A DNA stretch of 64,000 nucleotides, taken from contig MKRJ01000014.1 of NCBI GenBank assembly GCA_001896885.1, positions 310,001-374,000 of the forward strand, read 5' to 3'. This stretch comes from Rhizobiales bacterium 65-79 (GTDB lineage Bacteria; Pseudomonadota; Alphaproteobacteria; Rhizobiales; Rhizobiaceae). The position numbers and the translations under genes are program-made. The notes beneath the pieces are model-generated. The model had not been told where the DNA came from, did no database searches, and worked only from the letters and a program-made list of their open reading frames with translations. Positions 38,114 through 47,222 of this stretch are shown one piece after another (position 1 is the first letter of the stretch; every line of letters starts with the position of its first letter).

Positions 38114-38695
38114 TCAACGCTCGATCGTGCCGGTGCGGCGGATCTTCTTCTGCAGCAGAAGAATGCCATAGAGCAGCGCCTCCGCCGTCGGCGGGCAACC
38201 GGGCACGTAGATGTCGACCGGCACGACGCGGTCGCAGCCGCGCACCACCGAATAGGAATAGTGATAATAGCCGCCGCCATTGGCGCACGAGCCCATCGAG
38301 ATGACGTAGCGCGGCTCCGGCATCTGGTCATAGACCTTGCGCAGCGCCGGCGCCATCTTGTTGCATAGCGTGCCTGCCACGATCATCACGTCCGACTGGC
38401 GCGGAGATGCGCGAGGGGCGACGCCAAACCTCTCCGAGTCATAGCGCGGCATCGAGGTCTGGATCATCTCGACGGCGCAGCAGGCGAGCCCGAAGGTCAT
38501 GAACATCAGCGAGCCTGAACGCGCCCATGTGATCAGCGCCTGCGAGGAGGTGACGAGAAAGCCCTTGTCGGCGAGTTCATTGTTGATCTCGCCGTAAAAC
38601 GGATCTTTCGCGCCGACCGGCTTGCCGGTGGCAGGGTCCAGAATACCCTTCGGCCTAGGCGCTACGAGGGTGGCGGAATTGTCGCTCAATCCCAT
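38114..38695 (-). CDS. nuoB: NADH-quinone oxidoreductase subunit B
   Basis: A 193-residue subunit holding cluster N2, the direct donor to quinone. The unusual tandem cysteines are in [13 protein letters not shown], with further ligands in [28 protein letters not shown] and [17 protein letters not shown] 38695 is the family start, overlapping the end of nuoA by ten bases. The longer open frame upstream overlaps nuoA and is rejected. Confidence 0.97.
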   Translation of the reverse strand: MGLSDNSATLVAPRPKGILDPATGKPVGAKDPFYGEINNELADKGFLVTSSQALITWARSGSLMFMTFGLACCAVEMIQTSMPRYDSERFGVAPRASPRQSDVMIVAGTLCNKMAPALRKVYDQMPEPRYVISMGSCANGGGYYHYSYSVVRGCDRVVPVDIYVPGCPPTAEALLYGILLLQKKIRRTGTIER

Positions 38696-39051
38696 TCCAG
38701 CGCTCCTTTTTTCCATTCGTAGATAAAGCCGATCGTCAGCACCGCAAGAAACACCATCATCGACCAGAAGCCGAGCCAGCCGATCCTGGAGAACGACACC
38801 GCCCAGGGAAACAGGAAGGCGACTTCGAGGTCGAAGATGATGAAGAGGATCGACACCAGGTAGAAGCGGATGTCGAACTTCATGCGCGCGTCGTCGAAGG
38901 CATCGAAGCCGCATTCGTACGCCGAAAGCTTCTCCGGATCGGGATTGCGGTAGGCGATGATGAAGGGCGAGGTGATCAGCGCCAGTCCCACCACCAGCGC
39001 GACCGCTATGAAGATGACGACGGGCAGATATGAACCGATGAGTTCGTTCAT
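38686..39051 (-). CDS. nuoA: NADH-quinone oxidoreductase subunit A
   Basis: A 121-residue membrane subunit with three helices. The loop [20 protein letters not shown] contains the conserved cysteine near the quinone cavity. ATG 39051 begins the family N-terminus ([14 protein letters not shown]). It is the first gene of the nuo operon, and a promoter-like sequence lies about 100 bases upstream. Confidence 0.97.
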   Translation of the reverse strand: MNELIGSYLPVVIFIAVALVVGLALITSPFIIAYRNPDPEKLSAYECGFDAFDDARMKFDIRFYLVSILFIIFDLEVAFLFPWAVSFSRIGWLGFWSMMVFLAVLTIGFIYEWKKGALEWD

Positions 39052-39396
39052 GGTCGACTTTCCATTGCCTGCCGCGCGGGCTCGGGGAGAGTCGCGCGCC
39101 GCCATACCAGGCGGCGTGACGGGTGCGGCAATGCCTGTGTTGCAACGCGGCGAGGGTTAGCGCACGAGGCGGGACGGCGCAAGTAAAAGCTTGGTCGAAT
39201 CGGGGCGACAAATGACCCCTCATGTCGCGGTCGCCGGACCTCCGGGCAAGGCGGCGCGGGCCTCGACCGGCGGCTCCGGAACTCCCGGCCGGATCTCGCG
39301 TTGTGCGGCATGTCTTCGGTTTCTCTTGGAAATCCGCGCGGAACGGCCGATGCTGGCAGGATCGACGGTCTTCCGTCTCCCCTGAAGGAGCGATGA
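39052..39396. other. divergent intergenic region between nuoA and ku
   Basis: This 345-base gap has no supported gene. It must hold the promoter of the nuo operon on the minus strand (candidate at 39155-39183) and of ku-ligD on the plus strand. GAAGGAG stands eight bases before the ku start. No clear operator is seen. Confidence 0.5.
39155..39183 (-). promoter_or_regulatory. candidate promoter of the nuo operon
   Basis: On the minus strand, CTTGCG and CTAACC are separated by 17 bases, resembling the alphaproteobacterial sigma-70 pattern CTTGAC-N17-CTATAT at most key positions. It lies 104 bases upstream of nuoA and is the best match in the gap, but it is a sequence match only. Confidence 0.4.
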
Positions 39397-40266
39397 ATGG
39401 CGCCGCGTCCTGCGTGGAAAGGCTATCTGAAACTCTCGTTGGTAACTTGCGCGGTGGAACTCACCAACGCCACCACGCAAAGCGAGAAGGTGCGCTTCCA
39501 CGTCATCAACCGGGCCACCGGCAACATGGTGAAGCGGCAATATGTCGATTCCGTCACCGGCAAGCCGATCAGGGACGAGGACGAGGTCAAGGGCTACGAG
39601 ACCGGCGCCGACGAATATCTCCTCATAGAAGAGGACGAGATCGAGGCGGTCGAGATCGAATCCTCGCATACGCTCAATCTCGAAGGGTTCGTCTCCAAGT
39701 CCGATATCGATCAGGTCTATCTCGATTCCCCCTACTACATGACGCCGGCCGACGAAGTCTCCGAAGAGGCCTTCGCGGTCATCCGCGACGCCATGGCGGA
39801 CAAGAAGGTGTCGGGCCTGGCGCGCATCGTTCTCTACCGTCGCGAGCGGCCGGTCGTCATCGAGCCGCTCGAGGAGGGCATGCTGCTCACCACGCTTCGC
39901 TACGACAAGACCGTGCGCCGGGCCGACGACGTTTTCGACGATGTGAAGGACGTCAGGATCGACAAGGACTCGGTCGAGCTTGCCTGCGGCATCATCGATC
40001 GCAGGAAGATGAAATTCGATCCCTCGAAATTCGAAGACAAATATGAGGACGCGCTAATGGATCTCATCGAGGCCAAGAAGAAGGGCAAAAAGCCGCCGAC
40101 CGCCAAGCCCGCGGCGGCGCAGCCTTCCAACGTGGTCAATCTCTTCGATGCGCTGAAGAAGAGTCTGGCCGATGAAGGCGGGGGCAAGGACGGCTCCGGC
40201 AAGGCTTCACCCGGCAAGCGCGGGAAATCCTCCTCTCGCTCCGACAAAAAACATAAATCGGCGTAA
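39397..40266 (+). CDS. ku: Ku protein, non-homologous end joining
   Basis: A 289-residue bacterial Ku. Homodimers bind broken DNA ends and recruit LigD. The Ku core is recognised from [32 protein letters not shown] and [18 protein letters not shown] lysine/serine-rich C-terminus (from about residue 255, [16 protein letters not shown]) is the flexible basic tail found in many bacterial Ku proteins. ATG 39397 follows GAAGGAG. ligD starts six bases after the stop, giving a two-gene repair operon. Confidence 0.95.
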   Translation: MAPRPAWKGYLKLSLVTCAVELTNATTQSEKVRFHVINRATGNMVKRQYVDSVTGKPIRDEDEVKGYETGADEYLLIEEDEIEAVEIESSHTLNLEGFVSKSDIDQVYLDSPYYMTPADEVSEEAFAVIRDAMADKKVSGLARIVLYRRERPVVIEPLEEGMLLTTLRYDKTVRRADDVFDDVKDVRIDKDSVELACGIIDRRKMKFDPSKFEDKYEDALMDLIEAKKKGKKPPTAKPAAAQPSNVVNLFDALKKSLADEGGGKDGSGKASPGKRGKSSSRSDKKHKSA

Positions 40267-40272
40267 TCGACG

Positions 40273-42807
40273 ATGGCCGGGCTGCAGGAATACCAGCGCA
40301 AGCGCGACTTCCGGAAGACGGCGGAACCCTCCGGCAAGGGTAAACCGCGCAAATCGAAAAGCGCTGGCGGTCTTTACGTGATCCAGAAGCACGCGGCCAC
40401 CCGCCTGCACTACGATTTCCGCCTGGAGCATGACGGCGTCCTGTGGAGCTGGGCGGTGACGCGCGGCCCGAGCCTCGACCCGTCAGAAAGACGGCTGGCG
40501 GTGCATGTCGAGGATCATCCGCTCGACTACGGCGATTTCGAAGGGACCATCCCCAAGGGCGAATACGGCGGCGGCTCCGTCATCGTCTGGGACAATGGCG
40601 AATGGATTCCCGACGGCGATCCCGAAGCCGGGATGAAGAAAGGCCACATCGACTTCGAGCTGAAGGGAAACAAGCTCAACGGCCGCTGGCATCTCGTCAG
40701 GCTGAAGCCGCGGCGCGGCGAGAAGCGCGACAATTGGCTGCTCATAAAGTCGGACGACGCGGCGGCGCGGCGGAGCGGCGATATCCTCGAGGAGGCGCCG
40801 CAATCGGTGAAGTCCGGGCTGACGATCGACGAGATCGGCCAGGACGGAAAGGCGGACGTCTGGCATTCCAACAAGCCGGCCGCCGGGAAAAGCTCCATGC
40901 CGAAAAGCCGGGCAAAAAAACCCGTCCGGGCCGGCAAGCAGGCCGCCATGCCCGATTTCGTGCCGCCATGCCTGGCCACCCTGCAAACCACGCCGCCGGC
41001 CGGCGGCGAATGGCTGCACGAGGTGAAATTCGACGGCTACCGCACCCAGGCACATATCGCCGATGGCAAGGTCAGCCTTCTCACCCGCAAGGGCCTCGAC
41101 TGGACCGACCGCTTCGGCAAGGAGATCGCCGGGGCACTGGCCGGACTCGAATGCGACGACGCCATCCTCGACGGCGAGATCGTCGTTCTCGCCGACAACG
41201 GCGTCAGTTCCTTCTCCGCGCTGCAGGCGGCGCTCTCGGACGGCCATACCGACAAGCTCATCTACTATGTGTTCGACCTGCTTTATCTCGACGGCGAAGA
41301 TGTTTCCGCCGAGCCGCTCGCCGACCGCAAGGAGCGGCTGCGCGAACTGCTGAAGCCTCTCGGCGAAAACGGCCCGGTGCGTTACAGCGAGCACTTTTCC
41401 GAGCCCGGCAAGACCATGCTGACACATGCCTGCCGCATGGGGCTCGAAGGGGTCGTCTCGAAGCGCGCCGACGCGGCCTATCACTCCGGCCGCGGGCACG
41501 ACTGGATCAAGTCGAAATGCACCCAGAGGCAGGAATTCGTCATTGCCGGCTACCTGCCGTCGGACAAGACAGGGCGCGGCCTGCGCTCGCTGATCGTCGG
41601 CTACAATGAAGGCGGCGAGCTGAAGACAGCCGGCCATGTCGGCACCGGATTCACGGCGAAATCGGGAGCCGACCTCAAGGAAAAACTCGACCGGCTGAAG
41701 CGCAAGACCTCCCCGCTCACCGGCACGGGCTCGAAGGAGAAAGGCGCAGTCTGGGTCGAGCCGGAACTCGTCGCCGAAATCGAGTTCCGCTCATGGACCG
41801 GCGATCATATATTGCGCCATGCTTCCTTCCAGGGATTGCGCGAGGACAAGCCGGCCGGAGACGTGGTCGCGGAGGAACCGGAAGACACTGGCGCCTCCAG
41901 GCAGAGCGCTGCAAAGCCGGGCAGATCCGACGGCGGGATGCTGGCGAAACGGGGAGCCGCGAAGGGCGTGACGCTGACCCACCCCGACAAGCTCCTGTGG
42001 CCGGAAGCCGGCATCACCAAGCAGGACCTGCTCGACTACTACGAGGAGGTCTGGCCGCTGATGGAACAGTTCGTCGTCAGGCGGCCGCTGGCGCTGGTCA
42101 GGGCGCCGGACGGCGTCGGCGGTCCGCGCTTCTTCCAGAAGCATGCCTCGCCCGGCATGCATGAGAAAATCCTGCGCATGGCGGACCCCAAGGATGGGGA
42201 AGAACTGCTCTATATCGAGGATTTCGACGGGCTGGCGGCGCTCGTCCAGAACGGCGTGGTCGAGATCCACATCTGGGGCTCGACGATCGACCAGATCGAG
42301 AAGCCGGACCAGATCATCTTCGACCTCGATCCCGACGAGGGCCTCGATGTCGCCGACATACGCAAGGCAACGCTCGACGTCCACGCCAGGCTCGACGACC
42401 TCGGCATGCCGAGCCTCGTCAAGACCTCCGGTGGCAAGGGTTTCCACGTTGCGGTGCCGCTGAAGCCGAACGCCGACTGGGACCGCGTGAAGGGCTTCGC
42501 GCATGATTTTGCCCGGGCGATGGAACAGGACTCGCCCGACCGCTACACCTCCACCCTTTCCAAGAAGGCCCGCGCCGGCCGCATCTTCATCGACTATCTG
42601 AGGAACGGGCGCGGCGCGACAACGGTGGTTCCCTATTCGTCGCGCGGCAAGCCGAACGCGACCGTCTCCATGCCGATCGACTGGAAGGCGCTGGATGGCA
42701 CGGTCGGGCCGGCCGACTATACGATCGGCGACGGCAAGGGTCGCGCCAAGGTCGAAAAGGCCGACACGTGGCGCGATTTCTTCAAGGAGGGCTACAGGCT
42801 GAAGTGA
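40273..42807 (+). CDS. ligD: ATP-dependent DNA ligase D
   Basis: An 844-residue three-domain enzyme in the order phosphoesterase, ligase, polymerase. The N-terminal 3-prime phosphoesterase has VIQKHAATRLHYDFRLEHDG and PKGEYGGGSVIVWD. The ligase nucleophile is K252 in EVKFDGYR, with later motifs in EGVVSKR and DWIKSKC. The C-terminal archaeo-eukaryotic primase-type polymerase has D684 and D686 in FDLDPDEG, and HVAVPLKP and a C-terminal RGATTVVPYSSRGKP. All catalytic residues appear intact. With Ku it repairs double-strand breaks when no sister copy is available. Confidence 0.96.
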   Translation: MAGLQEYQRKRDFRKTAEPSGKGKPRKSKSAGGLYVIQKHAATRLHYDFRLEHDGVLWSWAVTRGPSLDPSERRLAVHVEDHPLDYGDFEGTIPKGEYGGGSVIVWDNGEWIPDGDPEAGMKKGHIDFELKGNKLNGRWHLVRLKPRRGEKRDNWLLIKSDDAAARRSGDILEEAPQSVKSGLTIDEIGQDGKADVWHSNKPAAGKSSMPKSRAKKPVRAGKQAAMPDFVPPCLATLQTTPPAGGEWLHEVKFDGYRTQAHIADGKVSLLTRKGLDWTDRFGKEIAGALAGLECDDAILDGEIVVLADNGVSSFSALQAALSDGHTDKLIYYVFDLLYLDGEDVSAEPLADRKERLRELLKPLGENGPVRYSEHFSEPGKTMLTHACRMGLEGVVSKRADAAYHSGRGHDWIKSKCTQRQEFVIAGYLPSDKTGRGLRSLIVGYNEGGELKTAGHVGTGFTAKSGADLKEKLDRLKRKTSPLTGTGSKEKGAVWVEPELVAEIEFRSWTGDHILRHASFQGLREDKPAGDVVAEEPEDTGASRQSAAKPGRSDGGMLAKRGAAKGVTLTHPDKLLWPEAGITKQDLLDYYEEVWPLMEQFVVRRPLALVRAPDGVGGPRFFQKHASPGMHEKILRMADPKDGEELLYIEDFDGLAALVQNGVVEIHIWGSTIDQIEKPDQIIFDLDPDEGLDVADIRKATLDVHARLDDLGMPSLVKTSGGKGFHVAVPLKPNADWDRVKGFAHDFARAMEQDSPDRYTSTLSKKARAGRIFIDYLRNGRGATTVVPYSSRGKPNATVSMPIDWKALDGTVGPADYTIGDGKGRAKVEKADTWRDFFKEGYRLK

Positions 42808-43107
42808 GCCGAGGGGCGCAAATCCGGGCCTTCCCGGGCCCTGCTTGGGCCTTCGAAAAAAATTCAGGAAAAGTTAACACGGCTCGGAACCTATCCGCAG
42901 CCGGGACGTTATGCAGCAGGACGATGGCGGACGGTTCCCCCCCCAAAAGACCTTGCCCGCCCTGGCAACCGTCATCGTCCCCCCTTTCTTTCCATCGAAA
43001 TCGCATCATCTGCTTCCCGGCATTCGCGCTTGCAACCGGGCCGTTCCTTGCATAGCAGTTCCGGCGATGCGAAAGGCTTCGGGCCGGTGCAGGCAGGAGA
43101 GCAAAGA
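42808..43107. other. intergenic region after ligD
   Basis: A 300-base gap without a supported gene. It contains a run of eight C (42937-42944) and an AT-richer stretch near 42857-42880 (AAAAAAATTCAGGAAAAGTT) that may belong to a promoter for the hydrolase downstream. No terminator with a clear T-run is seen. Confidence 0.35.
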
Positions 43108-43905
43108 ATGGCGAGCAAAAGCGGCGCGGTCGAAGGAACGGTGTTCAAGGCGAACGGCCTGGAATGGGACGTCATCGACACCGGAATGCCCTCCCCCGAC
43201 GCGCCGACGCTGGTGCTGCTGCCCGGCACGCTCGGAACCGCCAGCATCTTCCGAGCCCAGATCGACGGGCTGCGCGATATTGCCCGGGTGATCGCCCTCA
43301 CCTACCCGGTGGAGCGCGATCTCGGACGTATCGTCGACAGCCTCATCGCCCTCCTGGACGACCTCGGGGTCGACACGTTCCACGTGCTCGGATCGTCCCT
43401 GGGCGGCTTCACGGCGCAATGGCTCGCCGACCGCGTTCCCGACCGCATCGAAACGCTGTTTATCGCCAATTCGCTGGTCGATCCGGTGCCTTCGCGCCGA
43501 CGCATGCCGCCGCTCGAGACGATGGAAGCGATGAACGGCGAGCAGCACAAGGAAGTCATCCTCAAATCGGTGGCCGGCTGGGACGAGCCGGAACCCGTCT
43601 TCGCCGATCTGAAGAAGACGCTCGCCCAGAACGCCGAGGCCATTGGCGGCGAGGGCCTGAAGGCGCGCGTGCTGGCGCTCCAGAATTCGGAAGCCGTGCC
43701 GCCGCTGGCCGTCGCACCCGAACGCATCGTCATCATCGAATCCGACGACGACCCGCTGATCAGCGCGGACATCCGCCGGGCGGTGGAGGAGCGCTACCAG
43801 GGCGCGACGGTCAAGCGGTTCCGCACCGCCGGCCACTATCCCTATGTGACGCGGCCGGAAGAATACAACGCCATCATCCGCGAACGGCTTAAGGCCGCCG
43901 GCTGA
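43108..43905 (+). CDS. alpha/beta hydrolase
   Basis: A 265-residue alpha/beta-hydrolase-fold protein. The nucleophile elbow is GSSLGG near residue 91, an oxyanion-side segment is LLPGTLGTASIF, the acid residue is probably in IIESDDDPL and the histidine is in TAGHYPYVTRPEEY. The elbow and overall pattern resemble the maspardin/ACP33-like group. The substrate is unknown. ATG 43108 follows CAGGAGAG. It is a single gene between ligD and a RIME-like repeat. Confidence 0.8.
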   Translation: MASKSGAVEGTVFKANGLEWDVIDTGMPSPDAPTLVLLPGTLGTASIFRAQIDGLRDIARVIALTYPVERDLGRIVDSLIALLDDLGVDTFHVLGSSLGGFTAQWLADRVPDRIETLFIANSLVDPVPSRRRMPPLETMEAMNGEQHKEVILKSVAGWDEPEPVFADLKKTLAQNAEAIGGEGLKARVLALQNSEAVPPLAVAPERIVIIESDDDPLISADIRRAVEERYQGATVKRFRTAGHYPYVTRPEEYNAIIRERLKAAG

Positions 43906-43930
43906 ACTATCTCCGTGTCAGGAAATTTCG

Positions 43931-44051
43931 AGAAATTCATCAGGCCGAGGCGAAAACGGTGATCGGCGAGCGCCGGAGCGGAGCGTACTTGTAGTACGTG
44001 AGCACCGGAGCGCAGCCGAGCGCCGCTTGCAGACCGGCCTCATGAATTTCT
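43931..44051. repeat. RIME-like intergenic palindromic element
   Basis: Outer arms GAAATTCATCAGGCCG (43932) and CGGCCTCATGAATTTC (44035-44050) are inverted with one mismatch. Inside lie GAGCGCCGGAGCGGAGCGTA and GTACGTGAGCACCGGAGCGC, a second imperfect palindrome centred on GTACTTGTAGTAC. Size (about 120 bases) and structure resemble the rhizobial intergenic mosaic elements (RIME). It fills the gap between the alpha/beta hydrolase and the convergent permease gene and overlaps the permease stop codon, so it may act as a shared 3-prime end structure. Confidence 0.7.
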
Positions 44052-45156
44052 ATCCTCGCGCCCACGGCATGAGCTTCCGCTGCAGCCACTGCAGCCCGTA
44101 GGTCAGGACGACGCCGAGGATCATGACCACGACCAGCCCGGCATACATCTTCTCGGGGTTCAGCACTTCCCAATAGTAGAACGTCATGTAGCCGACGCCC
44201 TGCTTGGCGCGCAGGAACTCGACCGAGATGATGACGATCAGCGCCGTGCCGAGCGCCAGCCTCAGCCCGGCGAAGATCACGGGCAGCGCCGCCGGTATGA
44301 TGACGTGGCGGTAGAGCGACAGGCCGCGTGCGCCGTAGTTGCGCCCGGCCATGATGAAGACCGGGTCGATGTCGCGCACGCCCGCCATCGTGTTGATAGC
44401 CATGAGGAAGAAGACGGAAAGCGCCACCACCGCGATCTTCGGGCCCTCGCCGAACGGGTCGGCGAACATCAGCATGACGATCGGGAAGATCGCGATCTTC
44501 GGCAGCACGTAGATGGCCGAAAGCGTCGTGTCGAGCATCAGCCGCACCGTCTGGTTGATGCCCATGATCACGCCGAGCAGGATGCCGGGGATGGCGCCGA
44601 TGACGAAGCCCGCGGCAACACGCCCGAGCGTCGCCCAGACATGACTCTCGGCGAACAGGCTCCACACGCCCGCCCAGCCGTCGCTCTCGAATTTCGACGG
44701 GATCAGCCAGGGACGCCCGAGCAGGCTCGTTTCCGAAAAGCGGTCGAAATGGACCGTCACGTCCCACAATGCCCTGGCGATGCGTGTCGGCTGCGGGAAC
44801 CAGAGCGGATTGAGGATGCCGGCGTCGACGATCAGCTGCCAGGCAATGAGCGCCAGCACCGGAAAGCCGAAGGCGAGCGTCCGCTCATAGAGCTTGCGGC
44901 GCTTCGGCGGCACCACGCGCCCGATCCGCTCGGCGACGAGCACGATCAGCACGAAATCGCCGAACAGGGCCAGCCACCAGAACGGCGCCCAAAGCGCGGT
45001 CAAATAGAGGATGCCGTTCCAGACGAGGCAGATGCCGGCCAGCACTCCAAGCATCGCGGGCAGCACGAGCCCTTCCGCCCGCGTCCTTCCGGGCGGCACA
45101 TCGTCCACCGCCGGCGCGTGGGCGGCTGCCGCCTTCGCTTCGACCGGCGCGGTCAC
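44050..45156 (-). CDS. ABC transporter permease (nitrate/sulfonate/taurine type) with extra N-terminal helices
   Basis: A 368-residue permease. The C-terminal 250 residues are a standard SsuC/TauC-type core, with the EAA loop in MAGRNYGARGLSLYRHVIIP. The N-terminal 110 residues add hydrophobic helices (GLVLPAMLGVLAGICLVWNG and WWLALFGDFVLIVLVAERIG) not found in ordinary 250-300-residue members. The GTG start at 45156 overlaps the ATPase stop (GTGA), indicating coupling. It works with the ATPase and binding protein encoded upstream. The substrate is unknown. Confidence 0.87.
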   Translation of the reverse strand: MTAPVEAKAAAAHAPAVDDVPPGRTRAEGLVLPAMLGVLAGICLVWNGILYLTALWAPFWWLALFGDFVLIVLVAERIGRVVPPKRRKLYERTLAFGFPVLALIAWQLIVDAGILNPLWFPQPTRIARALWDVTVHFDRFSETSLLGRPWLIPSKFESDGWAGVWSLFAESHVWATLGRVAAGFVIGAIPGILLGVIMGINQTVRLMLDTTLSAIYVLPKIAIFPIVMLMFADPFGEGPKIAVVALSVFFLMAINTMAGVRDIDPVFIMAGRNYGARGLSLYRHVIIPAALPVIFAGLRLALGTALIVIISVEFLRAKQGVGYMTFYYWEVLNPEKMYAGLVVVMILGVVLTYGLQWLQRKLMPWARG

Positions 45157-45965
45157 GACTGCATCTCCATGGCCCTCGTCACCTCGCGTCCGAGCTGGTC
45201 CCAGATCGCGCCGCGCAGTTCGGCGAACGCCGCCGTGTTGAGGGTTTCGACCGTGCGCGGCCGCTCGATGCCGATGTGGAACGTGGCAAGCAGCCGGCCG
45301 GGATGCGCCGTCATCAGGATCACCCGGTCGCCGAGCAGGATCGCCTCGTCCAGGCTGTGGGTGATATAGACGACGGTCTTGCGGGTCTCCTCCCAGATGC
45401 GCAGCAGCTCGTCCTGGAGCACGATGCGCGTCTGCGCGTCGAGCGCGCCGAGCGGCTCGTCCATCAGGAGCACTTCCGGATCGTTCGCGAGTGCCCGGAT
45501 GATGGAGACGCGCTGCTTCATGCCGCCGGAGATCTGGTGGGGGTAATAGCCGGCGAATTTCCGCAGGCCGACGCGCTCCAGCCAGTATTGCGCGACCTCG
45601 AGCCGCTCCGCCTTGCCGACGCCGCGCATCTGCAGCCCGAAGGCGACGTTCTCGATGACCGTCTTCCACGGGAAGACGGCATATTCTTGGAAGACGACGC
45701 TATTCAGTGGCTTTTTCGGATCGCTGCCCGGCCGGATATGGATGGTGCCGGAACTGTGGGTATCGAGCCCGGCGAGCATCCTGAGATAGGTCGACTTGCC
45801 GCAGCCGGACGGGCCGACGATGCAGACGAACTCGCCGTCGGCGACATCGAGGCTGAAATCGTCGACCGCCACCATCGGGCCGGCCACGGTGTCGTAGAGC
45901 TTGGTGACGTTGCGCGTAACGATACGGGGCGCCGTTGCCGGCGCCCGCGCATTGGTTTCGGTCAT
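45153..45965 (-). CDS. ABC transporter ATPase (nitrate/sulfonate/taurine type)
   Basis: A 270-residue ATPase. Walker A is GPSGCGKST, the signature is ISGGMKQRVSI, Walker B is VLLMDEPLGALD, and the switch histidine is in YITHSLDEAILLGDRV. This is the SsuB/TauB/NrtD group. Its stop overlaps the GTG start of the permease gene. A 67-base gap separates it from the binding-protein gene. Confidence 0.93.
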   Translation of the reverse strand: MTETNARAPATAPRIVTRNVTKLYDTVAGPMVAVDDFSLDVADGEFVCIVGPSGCGKSTYLRMLAGLDTHSSGTIHIRPGSDPKKPLNSVVFQEYAVFPWKTVIENVAFGLQMRGVGKAERLEVAQYWLERVGLRKFAGYYPHQISGGMKQRVSIIRALANDPEVLLMDEPLGALDAQTRIVLQDELLRIWEETRKTVVYITHSLDEAILLGDRVILMTAHPGRLLATFHIGIERPRTVETLNTAAFAELRGAIWDQLGREVTRAMEMQS

Positions 45966-46032
45966 GGGAACAGCCCCGGTCCTGCCGGAGAAGGATCCGG
46001 CGCCGCCCGGCCGGATCCTCTACCGAGCGCCA

Positions 46033-47073
46033 TCAGTTCTTCGCTTTTCCGAGATCCGCGACCGCCTTGTCGACAAACTGCGTGTCGACCACCTTCTTCA
46101 GGTCGATCGGCGTATCATAGTCGGTGCGGCCGTTTTCGCGGTGCACACGCTCGACATCGGCGAGGCCCTTGAGCGGAATCTCCATGTTCGGGTCGTAGAC
46201 GGACGGCGTCGCCTTCTTGAGCGCTTGCTCCGTGGTCGCGGTATATTTCATGTAGGCGTCGATATTCTCCTTGGAGAGATAGTCGGCGCCCTGCATCATC
46301 CGCGCCGCTTCGGTCAGCGCCAGCACGAAGCGCTCGGCGACCTCCGGGCGCTCCTTGATGAATTTGCCCGAACCGACGAAGGCGACCGTCATCAGGCCCG
46401 GCGTAAGGTCGGTCGCCAACACCTTGGCGGAGCCGGATTCGACCGCCTGGTCGGAATAAGGCGTGCCGGCGATCGCAGCATCGACGGACCCGGACTGCAG
46501 CGCGGCCGGGATGTCGGGATTACCGATATTGACCAGTTCGACGTCGCGGATCGTCAGCTTGGCGCGCTCCAGCGCCTTGGCCGCGAGATATTCGCCGCCG
46601 CTGCCGGGACCACCGGCAACCGCCAGCTTCTTGCCCTTGAGATCGGCGATATCCTTCACCTTGTCGGCCGACTTGGTGGCGACCAGGAGAGCGGTGGGGC
46701 TGTCCTTCAGCGGCTCCAGCCCGCCCGGCGCGATGACGCGGATGTCGAGGCCGCGATTCCAGCTGTTCCACAGCGAGGTGACGATGGCGATACCGCCGAC
46801 ATCGACGCTGCCCTGGGTCAGGAACGCGATCGCCTCGGTGCCGGACTTGACCTTCTCGAGGTCGACGTCGAGCCCGTATTTCTTGAAGATGCCCCTGCCC
46901 GCCGCGACATACATCGTGGCGAATTTCATGATCGGCACATAGGCGACCCTGACCTTCTGCGGCGGGTCGAGTGGCGCGGGCGTTCCCGCGTCTGCCCCGG
47001 TCACGCCGGCGGCCAGGAAAAGCGTGCCGACCAGCGCAGCCACCCAGCCTTTCAATTTTCCATCCCAAGCCAT
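46033..47073 (-). CDS. ABC transporter solute-binding protein (NMT1/SsuA-like)
   Basis: A 346-residue periplasmic protein. A signal peptide occupies about residues 1-30 (GWVAALVGTLFLAAGVTGAD). The mature part has the NMT1/SsuA pattern: VRVAYVPIMKFATMYVAAGR, then GIFKKYGLDVDLEKVKSGTE, then a lobe with LKGKKLAVAGGPGSGGEYLA. ATG 47073 follows GGGAG. Relatives bind sulfonates, taurine, pyrimidines or aromatic acids. The context of an acyl-type hydratase and dehydrogenases does not decide which. Confidence 0.88.
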   Translation of the reverse strand: MAWDGKLKGWVAALVGTLFLAAGVTGADAGTPAPLDPPQKVRVAYVPIMKFATMYVAAGRGIFKKYGLDVDLEKVKSGTEAIAFLTQGSVDVGGIAIVTSLWNSWNRGLDIRVIAPGGLEPLKDSPTALLVATKSADKVKDIADLKGKKLAVAGGPGSGGEYLAAKALERAKLTIRDVELVNIGNPDIPAALQSGSVDAAIAGTPYSDQAVESGSAKVLATDLTPGLMTVAFVGSGKFIKERPEVAERFVLALTEAARMMQGADYLSKENIDAYMKYTATTEQALKKATPSVYDPNMEIPLKGLADVERVHRENGRTDYDTPIDLKKVVDTQFVDKAVADLGKAKN

Positions 47074-47222
47074 TTTTTTCTCCCTTGGCATTCCGTCGAA
47101 GGCGAAAGCCGCGACGGCTCCTTCCCGACGCCCTTCGGGCCGGACATCGCAAGCTCATTGTTGGGAAAGCGGCCTATCCCGTCAAACCGATCCGTGCAAC
47201 CCAAATCGGCGGGATCGCGCGT

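Noticed and set aside
38696-39223. N-terminal extension of NuoB
   Set aside because: The upstream part overlaps nuoA out of frame and lacks similarity to NuoB. ATG 38695 is the family start.
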